NCBI GenBank assembly: GCA_905215405.1
Contig: CAJMQE010000004.1
Span: 1-64,000 of the forward strand
Reading direction: 5' to 3'
DNA from: an uncultured bacterium
GTDB taxonomy: Bacteria > Bacillota > Clostridia > Lachnospirales > Lachnospiraceae
DNA: 64,000 nucleotides
Shown: one piece after another, positions 1 through 9,101 of the stretch
How the letters are laid out: each line of letters starts with the position of its first letter
Position numbering within the stretch: position 1 is the stretch's first letter
Made by a program: the position numbers and the translations under genes
Notes under the pieces: model-generated
Seen by the model: only the letters and a program-made list of their open reading frames with translations
The model's database searches: none
What the model was told of the DNA's origin: nothing

Positions 1-1656
1 GATAGAACCCAACTGGTTGTTGGGGTATCTAAACCCTACACTTATATATTAGGAGAAGAAAAGGAACCAGAAGCAAAGATGTCAGCAGAAGCGATTCTTG
101 TGGAACATGGAAGAGTGGCTGCCGTCGGTACAAAGGAAGAAATGATGAAGATGGCACCAGACGCTATATTACAGGATATGAATGGAGCAGTGATTCTACC
201 AGGTTTTGTTGACGGTCATTCACACCTGGTATCGACATCCTATGACAGGATGCTTGCAAATGCAAGTCCGTCTCCAAAAGGAAACTGCGATAGTGTAGAG
301 GAACTGGTGGAACAGCTGCATCTGCAATATGAGCAGAAAAAAGAGGAACTTGCACCAGGAGAATGGTTCATGGCTATGGGATATGATGAGTCTGCCTATC
401 CGGATGGCAGAATTCCAACAAAGGCGGATATGGATCGTGTATGTTCAGATCGTCCAATGTGTTGTGTACATGCATCCGGTCATAATGCGGTATTTAATTC
501 TCTTGCTTTAAAAGCCTGTAATATTACAGATGATTATGTGGTTCCGGAGGGAGGCGATATGCCTAAAATACCAGGGACGAATGAGTATTCAGGCCTGCTA
601 CGGGAAAATGCGTTCTTAAATCAGGCAGCCAATATCGTTCAGCCCGGGCCAGAAGCAATTTTTACAGCACTTGAAAAATGTGTTTATATGTATCTTTCCT
701 ATGGCATTACGACTGCCCAGGATGGAAAATCGACAGAACGTGATCTGGAGGTGCTTGAGCAGGCAGAAAAGAGAGGAATTTTAAAATTGGATGTCGTAAG
801 TTATATTGATTATCCGATCTGTGACAAACATCTGCCGAAAACGGATCCGGAAAAAGAGGCTTATCATGGACATGTCAGATATGCAGGATGCAAGTTGATG
901 CTGGACGGATCGCCACAGGCCAAGACTGCATGGCTGACCAAACCTTACTATATTATTCCAGAAGGCAAGGACAATGATTATTGTGGATTTGCAGCAATGT
1001 CAGACGAGGAGTTGCTCAAAAAAATTACGGAATGTCTTACCAGTCACTGGCAGATCAATGTCCATGTAAATGGTGATGCGGCCATTGATCAGTTCATTCG
1101 TTGTATGGAGATGGCGCAGAAAAATCTGCAAAGCGATGAAAATTATCGACCGGTGCTGATTCATGCGCAGACAGTCAGAGAAGATCAGTTGCAGAAAATT
1201 GCACAGGATAAAATTTTGATCAGTTTCTTTCTGGATCATGTATTTTACTGGGGTGACTTTCACTATGAATCAATACTGGGGCCAGAACGTGCACAGCATA
1301 TTTCACCGCTTGCATCTGCAATCAAATACGGCATCAATTGTACATTTCATCAGGATACGCCGGTCGTAGAACCCAATATTCTGTTCGGAGTGCAAAATGC
1401 AGTGATTCGTAAAACGAAAAAAGGCCGTATCCTGGGTGAGGATCAAAGAGTATCGGTCTATGAGGCTTTGCGTGCTGTGACTATTCACGGAGCATATCAG
1501 ATCTATGAAGAAAAGAATAAAGGAACGCTGGAACCTGGAAAATATGCAGATATGGTAGTACTGGACAGAAATCCATTAAAAACACAGGTGGATCAGATTG
1601 CAAATATTAAAGTACTGGAGACAATCTACCACGGGGAAAGTGTGTATCACTTATAG
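1..1656 (+). CDS. Amidohydrolase family 3 (YtcJ-like), 5'-truncated by window edge
   Basis: The reading frame is open to the first base of the window. The first in-frame ATG is at 79, but it lacks a well-placed ribosome binding site, and family members begin further upstream with the small beta-sandwich strand, so the gene probably starts outside the window. The protein shows the metal-site motif GFVDGHSHL, later IHAQTV and FHQDTPV segments that supply histidines and an acidic residue, and the C-terminal beta-sandwich return GKYADMVVLDRNPL. These are marks of the amidohydrolase 3 group, metal-dependent hydrolases of C-N bonds in amides or cyclic ureas. The substrate cannot be told. It is followed by a strong terminator hairpin and is not obviously in an operon with the next gene. 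Family call is firm; the exact start is unknown. Confidence 0.88.
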   Translation, partial: DRTQLVVGVSKPYTYILGEEKEPEAKMSAEAILVEHGRVAAVGTKEEMMKMAPDAILQDMNGAVILPGFVDGHSHLVSTSYDRMLANASPSPKGNCDSVEELVEQLHLQYEQKKEELAPGEWFMAMGYDESAYPDGRIPTKADMDRVCSDRPMCCVHASGHNAVFNSLALKACNITDDYVVPEGGDMPKIPGTNEYSGLLRENAFLNQAANIVQPGPEAIFTALEKCVYMYLSYGITTAQDGKSTERDLEVLEQAEKRGILKLDVVSYIDYPICDKHLPKTDPEKEAYHGHVRYAGCKLMLDGSPQAKTAWLTKPYYIIPEGKDNDYCGFAAMSDEELLKKITECLTSHWQINVHVNGDAAIDQFIRCMEMAQKNLQSDENYRPVLIHAQTVREDQLQKIAQDKILISFFLDHVFYWGDFHYESILGPERAQHISPLASAIKYGINCTFHQDTPVVEPNILFGVQNAVIRKTKKGRILGEDQRVSVYEALRAVTIHGAYQIYEEKNKGTLEPGKYADMVVLDRNPLKTQVDQIANIKVLETIYHGESVYHL

Positions 1657-1722
1657 TACAAAAGTAATAGAAATAGCTAGGCCGCATTTTTTTAGCGGAT
1701 TGTATAATAAGTACCATTGAAA

Positions 1723-1782
1723 CAACTTAACTAACATGTTACTATGCAACTGTAAGTAACATGTTAGTCGAGTTGCTTTTTT
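1723..1782 (+). terminator. Intrinsic terminator after amidohydrolase gene
   Basis: Long inverted repeat: CAACT at 1723-1727 pairs with AGTTG at 1771-1775, and ACTAACATGTTACT (from 1730) pairs with AGTAACATGTTAGT (to 1768), with a two-base mismatch between the two helices. A run of six T follows at 1777-1782. Downstream, 1798-1838 holds a second hairpin (TGCAGA with TCTGCA, TGGTTGC with GCAACCA) with no T run; it lies in the probable 5' leader of the next gene. I see nothing else in 1657-1958. Confidence 0.8.
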
Positions 1783-1958
1783 GTTGCGAACAAAGATGCA
1801 GACTGGTTGCAAACGGAATATAGCAACCATGTTCTGCAGGATGCCCTGGGGGAGGTGATATAAAAATTTTCACATGATAGAAGGTGGAAAAAAGTATTAC
1901 GGTAACTTTTAGACATAGTACATAGTTTGCAGGATCCAAATAGGGGGGCTAAGTTTAG

Positions 1959-4900
1959 GTGAAAAAGTTTATTTCATTATTTTTAGCAGTTGTGCTGGTG
2001 ATTCAGTTCTTCCCGGCAACACAGTCCAGAGCAGAAAGTACAGTAGCAGTAACATCGGCTTCTATTGGCCAGAGCTATACTGCACCGGAGGCTGACACAC
2101 AAACGTATAATATGAATCTGGATTGGCAGTTCCTTTTGCCAACACAAAGCAACACAATCCAGAATTCACTTGCATCTTCCGTGGATGCACAGGGGAAATA
2201 CTTTTATGATACAGATTATGATGAAAGTACAGTAAAGGGAGCCGGATACTGTGATGCCGCAGGGAATCTGGTCGAAGGAGATGTCTGGACAACGGTCAGT
2301 ATTCCACATTCTATAACGGCCGCACAGGCATTTGCACATAATGCAAAAGATGTAGGAGAGACAGGAGCTACGAGGAGTTGTCTTTTATATAGAAAAACAT
2401 TTACAGTACCTGCCGGTTCTCAAAAAGTGTTCTTTGAACTTGAAGGCATTCGACAGGCTGCATACGTTTGGATCAATGGCAAAGCTGTCGGATATTACGA
2501 AGCTGGTATTACAGCCATGGGATTTGATATATCCAACTATGTAAATGCAGGAGAAGAAGCAGTGATTGCAATCGCTGAAGATGGTACCACGGCTCGAGGC
2601 GCAACGGAATATATGTCAGAAACAAAGCCGTCAGGAATTCTTTCTTCGATGGGAACAGAAGGATTTGACAGTTCCACATGGGCATTGAGAAATGGTGTTA
2701 ATTATAAATGGAACGCGAGTGATTTTAATGAAGTACAGCTGGGGTTGGTGTATAACGCCTATCTGCATGTGACAGGAAGTGTATATCAGACATTGCCACT
2801 CTATAATAATCTGAAGACCACTGGAAATTACATTTATGCGGATAATTTTGATATCAATGCCAAAAAAGCAGATATTACAGTCGATGCGGAGGTAAGAAAT
2901 GAATCGGATGCAGACAAAAATTTATCCCTACAAGTTGATGTGGTAGATGCCAATGGAAACCTGCAATGGTCATTTGAAAGCAGTAATCAGAAAGTCCCAA
3001 AAGCAAAGGATGCAGGAATTGTATATGAAACAGCAGTGGAGGGCGATGTATATGAGGATGGCCATGAGGATAACGGGATTGGGCTTACCAAAGTAAATAC
3101 TGTGGATGTTACTCATATCCAGGCGACATACAGTGTAGAAGGAATGCGTTTCTGGAGTGTAGATGATCCATATCTCTATACGGTATATACGAGCTTAAAG
3201 GATAGCGATGGCAAGGTCATCGATGTACAGAAAAAAGAAACTGGATTCAGAAAAGTCAGCTATTCATTGGAAGATGGCTTGGAGATCAATGATGAAAATG
3301 TATGGCTGACGGGCTATGCACAACGCTCGACTGATGAGTGGGCAGTAGCAGGGACAGCAACTGACTGGTTGGCTGATTATGATATGTCACTTCTGAAATC
3401 CTCCAATGCAAATTTTATCCGCTGGATGCATGTCGCACCGAAGCCGGCTAATGTTCGTTCAGCAGATCGATACGGCGTGGTACTTGCATGTCCGGCCGGA
3501 GATAAAGAGGGCGTGGCACCGCAGAACAGGCAGTGGTCGCAGAGAACGGAAGCCATGAGAGATGTCATGATTTACTATCGGAACAGTCCGTCTGTGGTGT
3601 TCTGGGAAACAGGAAACAGTCAGACTGGCACGGCAGAGCAGGCGAATGAGATGAATGACTTAAGATTGCTTCTCGATCCCAAAGGGATGTGTTTTATTGG
3701 AGCAAGATCGACGCAGGCTGCCAGTGAAGTAAATTACCAGGGCAATTATATTGGAACCATGTTGGAACATTACGTTACCAGTGCAAAGGCAGCTATGGCC
3801 GAAAATGGAATCTATGGTCCGATCATGGAGACTGAGTATGAAAGAGAGGAAGCACCAAGAAGGGTATGGGATGACTATTCACCTCCAGATTATGATTATG
3901 TCAATAAATGGCTTGGTGGAGGAAGTAAAACAGATAATTACGATATTCATGATCTTACCCAGGAGGAGTTCTGCGTATCAAATGTAGAATCCTATGCAAC
4001 GTATTTTAATAATCGGATCGGTGGCAGTGCGGGAACAGATTATTATTCCGCTGCAGCAATCTTGGTATGGTCCGATTCTAACCAGCACACAAGAAATTCA
4101 GGTACTGAGAATTGTCGTACATCCGGTCGTGTCGACCCGGTAAGACAGACAAAAGAGAGTTTCTATGCCATGCAGACGGCACAGGCAACGAAACCGGCCG
4201 TTCACATTATTGGACACTGGAGCTATCCACAGGTGACAGCAGATACATATAACTATTTCAATAAAGAAGCTGTAACTGTTAATGGAGTTACGTATTATCA
4301 GTACGACACATCCGAGACCTTAAAGAGAGATCCTACACAGAAAACAGTATATGTAGTCGGTTCAGCAGATGTGGAAAAAGTGGAATTATACAGGGTGGAT
4401 CAGGGAACGGAAACACTGATCGGAACCTGTGATACACCAGACAGTTCTTTCATATATGCATTTGATGATATTGATGTAACCAAAGGTGATGCAGTAAAGG
4501 CAGTGGCTTATAATGCAAGACAGCAGGTAGTTGCGACTGATGATATTCAAAGAACATACAATGCCTACTCTTTAAAATTGACACCTGTGACAGCAGATGC
4601 AGGATGGAAAGCGGATGGATCAGATATTGCATTCTTTGATGTAGAGGTACTGGATCAGAATGGCAATGTCTGTGCACTGAATTATGACAAGATACAGTTC
4701 ACATACAGTGGAAATGAAACATTTCTTGGTGGATATAATTCAGGAAGTGGTACCGGATGCTTTCAGAATAGTGAAGGTTCACAGGGAATATCCAATTATT
4801 TTGGTGGAAATAAAGATGGCGTATCTACGCTTGGACAGGATTATGTTTATGCTGAAAATGGCACAAATCGTGTATTTGTAAGAGCGGGTCGTGAGGCTGG

Positions 4901-5561
4901 AGATTTTAATCTGACAGCGACTCTTTGCGATGCAGATGGTAATCCGACCAGCATAACGACCAGTGCAATGATTTCTTCCAGCACGGTTTCCGAGGAAAAT
5001 GGGTTAATGAAAGATATGCAGTCGATTAACAAGAACCAGCTTTCTGACAATGCACCAGAGACAGAGCATGTGGTACCGATGGGGGCACTGGCAGATCCAT
5101 TTACCATAGATTGGAATCAGGCAGAAAAGGTAACAGAAGATGATCAGACAGTCTACTACACGATTTCTGTTAATGGAGAAGAGATGAAGTTTACTCATGG
5201 ATATGCCTACGAAGGGCTGAGCAATAGTGTATTCGCACCGGTCATACCAGTTCTTGACAAATTAAAGAGCCTTGGGGCAGATATTGAATATCAGTATGAC
5301 ACACAGACAGCGCCAGAAGATCCATTGCTGACGATACAGATCGATGGTGGTCAGGATGCTGGAGGTACTACGCTCTGGTGTCATCCAAGTGAAAATATTC
5401 TGCATGTGAATGATCAGACCACGCTTCCAAATGATGTTCCTGCAATTGTAGATGGAGAGTTCTGTTTTGAGATTCCTATGATCATGGGATATATCAAAGG
5501 AGTCAGTGCAACGCAGGATAAGAACAGCAATACCTATACCATAACCTATACGGCACAGTAA
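1959..5561 (+). CDS. Secreted glycoside hydrolase family 2-like protein
   Basis: GTG start at 1959, preceded by GGGGGG about nine bases upstream. A signal peptide occupies roughly residues 1-25. A GH2 sugar-binding jelly roll follows (about 60-215; it contains YVWINGKAVGYYE), then an immunoglobulin-like sandwich, and a TIM-barrel region opening with GFRKVSYSL near 429. The barrel carries FWETGNSQTG at 548-557, where GH2 enzymes usually have GNE with the acid/base glutamate; here Ser554 sits in that place. METEYE at 623-628 resembles the nucleophile strand, with E626 the best candidate. The C-terminal 200 residues include an NGEEMKF segment resembling a stalk/copper-amine-oxidase-N fold, which is a weak resemblance. 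There is no wall anchor, so it is probably released or held non-covalently. Likely a beta-glycosidase or a catalytically altered relative; the substrate is unknown. Confidence 0.8.
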   Translation: MKKFISLFLAVVLVIQFFPATQSRAESTVAVTSASIGQSYTAPEADTQTYNMNLDWQFLLPTQSNTIQNSLASSVDAQGKYFYDTDYDESTVKGAGYCDAAGNLVEGDVWTTVSIPHSITAAQAFAHNAKDVGETGATRSCLLYRKTFTVPAGSQKVFFELEGIRQAAYVWINGKAVGYYEAGITAMGFDISNYVNAGEEAVIAIAEDGTTARGATEYMSETKPSGILSSMGTEGFDSSTWALRNGVNYKWNASDFNEVQLGLVYNAYLHVTGSVYQTLPLYNNLKTTGNYIYADNFDINAKKADITVDAEVRNESDADKNLSLQVDVVDANGNLQWSFESSNQKVPKAKDAGIVYETAVEGDVYEDGHEDNGIGLTKVNTVDVTHIQATYSVEGMRFWSVDDPYLYTVYTSLKDSDGKVIDVQKKETGFRKVSYSLEDGLEINDENVWLTGYAQRSTDEWAVAGTATDWLADYDMSLLKSSNANFIRWMHVAPKPANVRSADRYGVVLACPAGDKEGVAPQNRQWSQRTEAMRDVMIYYRNSPSVVFWETGNSQTGTAEQANEMNDLRLLLDPKGMCFIGARSTQAASEVNYQGNYIGTMLEHYVTSAKAAMAENGIYGPIMETEYEREEAPRRVWDDYSPPDYDYVNKWLGGGSKTDNYDIHDLTQEEFCVSNVESYATYFNNRIGGSAGTDYYSAAAILVWSDSNQHTRNSGTENCRTSGRVDPVRQTKESFYAMQTAQATKPAVHIIGHWSYPQVTADTYNYFNKEAVTVNGVTYYQYDTSETLKRDPTQKTVYVVGSADVEKVELYRVDQGTETLIGTCDTPDSSFIYAFDDIDVTKGDAVKAVAYNARQQVVATDDIQRTYNAYSLKLTPVTADAGWKADGSDIAFFDVEVLDQNGNVCALNYDKIQFTYSGNETFLGGYNSGSGTGCFQNSEGSQGISNYFGGNKDGVSTLGQDYVYAENGTNRVFVRAGREAGDFNLTATLCDADGNPTSITTSAMISSSTVSEENGLMKDMQSINKNQLSDNAPETEHVVPMGALADPFTIDWNQAEKVTEDDQTVYYTISVNGEEMKFTHGYAYEGLSNSVFAPVIPVLDKLKSLGADIEYQYDTQTAPEDPLLTIQIDGGQDAGGTTLWCHPSENILHVNDQTTLPNDVPAIVDGEFCFEIPMIMGYIKGVSATQDKNSNTYTITYTAQ

Positions 5562-5621
5562 CTGGTCTGGTTCACTGGTATTTTGTTACGAAACAATTAA
5601 ATGCGCAGCTGGAGGGGAAAT

Positions 5622-8600
5622 ATGGCGAATTTTAGAGTAAGAAATCGTGGAATTGCAATCTTTACAGCGGTAGTGTTGGCAATAACGACGATTCCAGATC
5701 CATTTTCAATATTTGCAGGCAGCAGTGATATGGAGGCAGACACATTATCTGCTGAGGAACAGGTTGCTGCTGGTGGTACCTATGATGAAACTTATGACGA
5801 ACTGGTCGTAGATCATAAATTTGAAGATACAGATCCTGTTGGAAATACAGAAGGTGCAGGGGATAAGAGCAGGTACAATACGCTTGACAGCCAGTATTTA
5901 TGCTGGGATGGAATCAGCTTCAATAAGAATTATTTTGCTTCCCTTGACTTTAAATACACGGACAAAGATCAGCTCATGCAGGTGGCAAATAAGGAGTCTG
6001 GTGGAAATGTCGGTCCGTTGTTCACAGTTGCAGAAAATAGAGATGGGACATATACATTCAGAACCAATACAGGCTCAAAGAGTTATCAGAACTTGTATGA
6101 TAAGTTTGAACTGAATCAGTGGTATTCACTAGAACTGGAAGGACGAATGACAGTTACGGATGCAGTGACCGTATTCCGCCTCTATAAATATGATGTGGAT
6201 GGAAATAAAGAACTGGTAAGTACAATTGAGAACCTGAATTTACGGAACTTTGCCGCAGGTGGAAGCTCCAGTGGAAAATATCTGCGTATTTCAAGTGGGG
6301 TGTGCATTGATAACGAGTACGCATTTCAGGAGAATGCAGATGCGGTCCAAATCACGGAGCAGGAGGACAGAAGCCAGGTACAGGGTGGAAAATCTTTGTA
6401 TTTTACGGCAGAAGCACTTAGAAACGAAACAGCAGATGGACTGACACAGCCATCTATCAAGTGGTCACTGAGCGGTATCAAAGAGGGTGAAGAAGCGTAT
6501 TTTACTATGGATCAGGGACATTTGAGCGTGGATGCAAATGCGGATGATCAGAATATCAAGGTGGTCGCTACGGCAGCCGGAAAAGGAAATCCATATGCAG
6601 AATATGAGGTCCATGTCATAAAAACTGATACATCAGCAGAAATATTTGATGCGGCGGTAGTGTCTGGTGAAGATGAGGTTCGTGTAGGAGATAGCAGTGC
6701 ATATACATTTCAGGCAACCAAGAATGGCAGTGATGTGACAGAGGATCTTACAAAGTCGGATTATATCTGGAACATTTATGATGCTACAGGCGCAAGACCG
6801 CTGGGAAATCAGTATATTACGATTACAGATGGAGTACTTACAGTAGGACAGCAGGTACTTGGTCAGACAATTCGCGTCAGGGTTTCGACAACAGATGGAA
6901 TCGTATACGGGGATCAGAAAGTAACAATAGAGAACCCATCAAAAGAGAGCGTCATTGCTTGTAATGCATGCGAAGACAAGACAGATAATGATGCAGCATT
7001 GGTAAAACAGGGGTCCTGGGATGGTTCTTCCTATTATCAGAGTGTAGAATCTGATTTTCTTGGAAAAGGAACAATAGGTGAGACAACACTCTCCAATGAT
7101 ACAACAGTTGATGTTATGTTGGATATCAAATTTACTGAGGCAAACTGCGGATTTACGACTATGAACCGTACAAATGGTGGTTCCCTGTTTCTCGTCAGAC
7201 ATAATGGAAAACTGGCATGTCAGACAGGAAGTTCATCATACAGCGATCTGACAGATTCCGATGGGAATGATTATGTGATCGAATCGGACAGCTGGTACCA
7301 TATAGAACTTATGCTAAATGATCCAGAGGTGTCTTTAAAGATCGGAAAATATAGCACAGATGGAACGCTTACAGAGGAGCAGATCTTTACCAGGGAAACA
7401 GGAATGGCGTTCCGGGCATCAAAAGGATTTAACAGGATCACCATCAATAAAGATACCTGTATAGATAACTACTATGTAGTCTATCCAGAACCGACACAGC
7501 TAGAAGTAGCGGCAGTGGATGGCCAGAACACAGTTGCAGCGGGCACTTCCATGGAATTTAGTGTGGAAGGAAGAAGAAATGGTCTTCTGATTCCGAATAT
7601 GGACAGCTCGAAGATCACATGGGCAGTGTATGACAGTGACAATCAGTTTCCTGTCGATGATGATACAATTAGTATCATAGCTGGCAAACTATCGTCATAT
7701 GGGCTCACAAAGCCACAGACAGTCAACATCAGGGCAACAGTCGCAAAGGATAAAAGTGTCTATGCTTCTATACCTATTGCCATTGAAAAGGGTAATATAA
7801 TGACGGTTACCAATATAGGAGTAGATCAGACAAATGACAGACATATTGAAAAGCTGTATGTAGAGAAAAATGCAGCTTATGACGATGAAATAGCATTTTT
7901 GATTGCACTGTATGACAAAGATGGAAGAATGACAGATTCCTATGTGAAGAAAGTATATGGCAAGAACTTTAAGACTGGTGCAAATGAAGTCTCAGTTGAT
8001 TATACGCTTCCGGACACGTTTGATAAGGCAACAGGAAAAGCAGTAGTCTATGCATGGACCGGACTTGGTACAACAGAAGAGCCACAGGATATTTCAGGTG
8101 AATTTCATGCTAAATTTAAGAATGGTGAAGTAACAGTTGATAAAATGCCGGAGTTCACGGCAGACACGACGATTGCAATTTATGCACCTGATGTAAAGGA
8201 TAGTGATCTCTCAGGCAATCTGCAGGGAAAATTGATCTATGCAGGGCAGACAGAAAATGGCGACTTTGGTGCAATTCCAGTGCCGGAACTGGCAGCTGGA
8301 ACATATAAAGTTGCTGTTGGAGTGACTGTTAATGGAGAATTACGAGTCTATACGACAAGTTTTACCGTAACAGGCGCAGGTGAGAAGCCAACAGAAGAGC
8401 CAACAGAAGAGCCAACAGTAGTGCCAACACAGCCAGAAACATCGACCGAGGTACCAACCGATGTTCCGACAGAGGCACCAACACCGACGCAGGAGTCTAC
8501 AGAGACACCGACCGAGGTGCCAACACAGCCAGAAGCATCGACCGAGGCGCCAACCAACGTTGTGACAGAAGCACCGACACAGGCGCAGGAGTCTACAGAG

Positions 8601-8945
8601 ACGCCGACTGAGGCAACAACGAGGTCAGAAGCATCGACCCAGACATCGACGCAAGAATCGACACCTGCATTACAGCAGGAGACAACAACAGAGGCAGTGG
8701 GGATGCCAACGCAGGGACATACGCAGATGTCAGCAGCAAGTACAGCAGGAACATCCGGTCAAAAGGAAATTGGAGGTACCGCACAGAAAAATACAGATGC
8801 AGAGTCCGGAGAGCAGGCAGAATCAACAACTAAGACCGGTGATACAAATCATGTAGTTCTATATCTTTCGCTCATTATTCTGATCGCAGGAGGTTTGACA
8901 GTGGCAGAAGTCTATAGAAAAAAGAAAAGCAACCATATTAAATAA
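5622..8945 (+). CDS. Large cell-wall-anchored surface protein with LamG/Ig-like repeats
   Basis: I prefer ATG 5622 over the in-frame ATG 5601, because GGAGGGG at 5611-5617 spaces correctly to 5622 and the protein then begins with a clean signal peptide (MANFRVRNRGIAIFTAVVLA). Two concanavalin/LamG-like segments (about residues 55-215 and 440-620) each end in a similar cysteine strand (GVCIDNEYAF and DTCIDNYYVV). They alternate with bacterial Ig-like segments. Residues of about 923-1023 are a Thr/Pro/Glu-rich spacer of PTE-type repeats, followed by KTGD (about 1071), a hydrophobic helix and a KKK tail. This is a sortase-type anchor in the variant form common in Lachnospiraceae rather than LPXTG. 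It follows the GH2-like gene by 60 bases and is probably co-transcribed, suggesting a carbohydrate-binding or adhesion role. No catalytic domain is recognised. Confidence 0.78.
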   Translation: MANFRVRNRGIAIFTAVVLAITTIPDPFSIFAGSSDMEADTLSAEEQVAAGGTYDETYDELVVDHKFEDTDPVGNTEGAGDKSRYNTLDSQYLCWDGISFNKNYFASLDFKYTDKDQLMQVANKESGGNVGPLFTVAENRDGTYTFRTNTGSKSYQNLYDKFELNQWYSLELEGRMTVTDAVTVFRLYKYDVDGNKELVSTIENLNLRNFAAGGSSSGKYLRISSGVCIDNEYAFQENADAVQITEQEDRSQVQGGKSLYFTAEALRNETADGLTQPSIKWSLSGIKEGEEAYFTMDQGHLSVDANADDQNIKVVATAAGKGNPYAEYEVHVIKTDTSAEIFDAAVVSGEDEVRVGDSSAYTFQATKNGSDVTEDLTKSDYIWNIYDATGARPLGNQYITITDGVLTVGQQVLGQTIRVRVSTTDGIVYGDQKVTIENPSKESVIACNACEDKTDNDAALVKQGSWDGSSYYQSVESDFLGKGTIGETTLSNDTTVDVMLDIKFTEANCGFTTMNRTNGGSLFLVRHNGKLACQTGSSSYSDLTDSDGNDYVIESDSWYHIELMLNDPEVSLKIGKYSTDGTLTEEQIFTRETGMAFRASKGFNRITINKDTCIDNYYVVYPEPTQLEVAAVDGQNTVAAGTSMEFSVEGRRNGLLIPNMDSSKITWAVYDSDNQFPVDDDTISIIAGKLSSYGLTKPQTVNIRATVAKDKSVYASIPIAIEKGNIMTVTNIGVDQTNDRHIEKLYVEKNAAYDDEIAFLIALYDKDGRMTDSYVKKVYGKNFKTGANEVSVDYTLPDTFDKATGKAVVYAWTGLGTTEEPQDISGEFHAKFKNGEVTVDKMPEFTADTTIAIYAPDVKDSDLSGNLQGKLIYAGQTENGDFGAIPVPELAAGTYKVAVGVTVNGELRVYTTSFTVTGAGEKPTEEPTEEPTVVPTQPETSTEVPTDVPTEAPTPTQESTETPTEVPTQPEASTEAPTNVVTEAPTQAQESTETPTEATTRSEASTQTSTQESTPALQQETTTEAVGMPTQGHTQMSAASTAGTSGQKEIGGTAQKNTDAESGEQAESTTKTGDTNHVVLYLSLIILIAGGLTVAEVYRKKKSNHIK

Positions 8946-9018
8946 TCGTTGACTACTTTTGCCGAGTGACAGAATTCGATAGAAGAAAGCAAAGAGGATA
9001 AAGGGCAGTAAAATCAGA

Positions 9019-9058
9019 GAAGCCACTATAGCTAAAAACTATAGTGGCTTCTTTTTTT
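9019..9058 (+). terminator. Strong intrinsic terminator
   Basis: Perfect 13-bp stem (GAAGCCACTATAG pairing with CTATAGTGGCTTC) around a short A-rich loop, followed by seven T. It ends the surface-protein transcript and separates it from the convergent asnB gene. Confidence 0.92.
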
Positions 9059-9101
9059 CTGCCATTCATGTGGCAGTGATTTTTGTGATTATTATAAATA
9101 A

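Noticed and set aside
1784..1958. Cyclic di-GMP riboswitch before the GH2 gene
   Set aside because: GCAAAC-like fragments occur but the conserved tetraloop/receptor arrangement is missing.
5601..5621. Upstream start of the wall-anchored protein at 5601
   Set aside because: GGAGGGG lies inside this extension and serves ATG 5622.
8348..8557. Minus-strand ORF rich in Val/Gly/Ser
   Set aside because: Antisense shadow of the Thr/Pro spacer in the wall-anchored protein.
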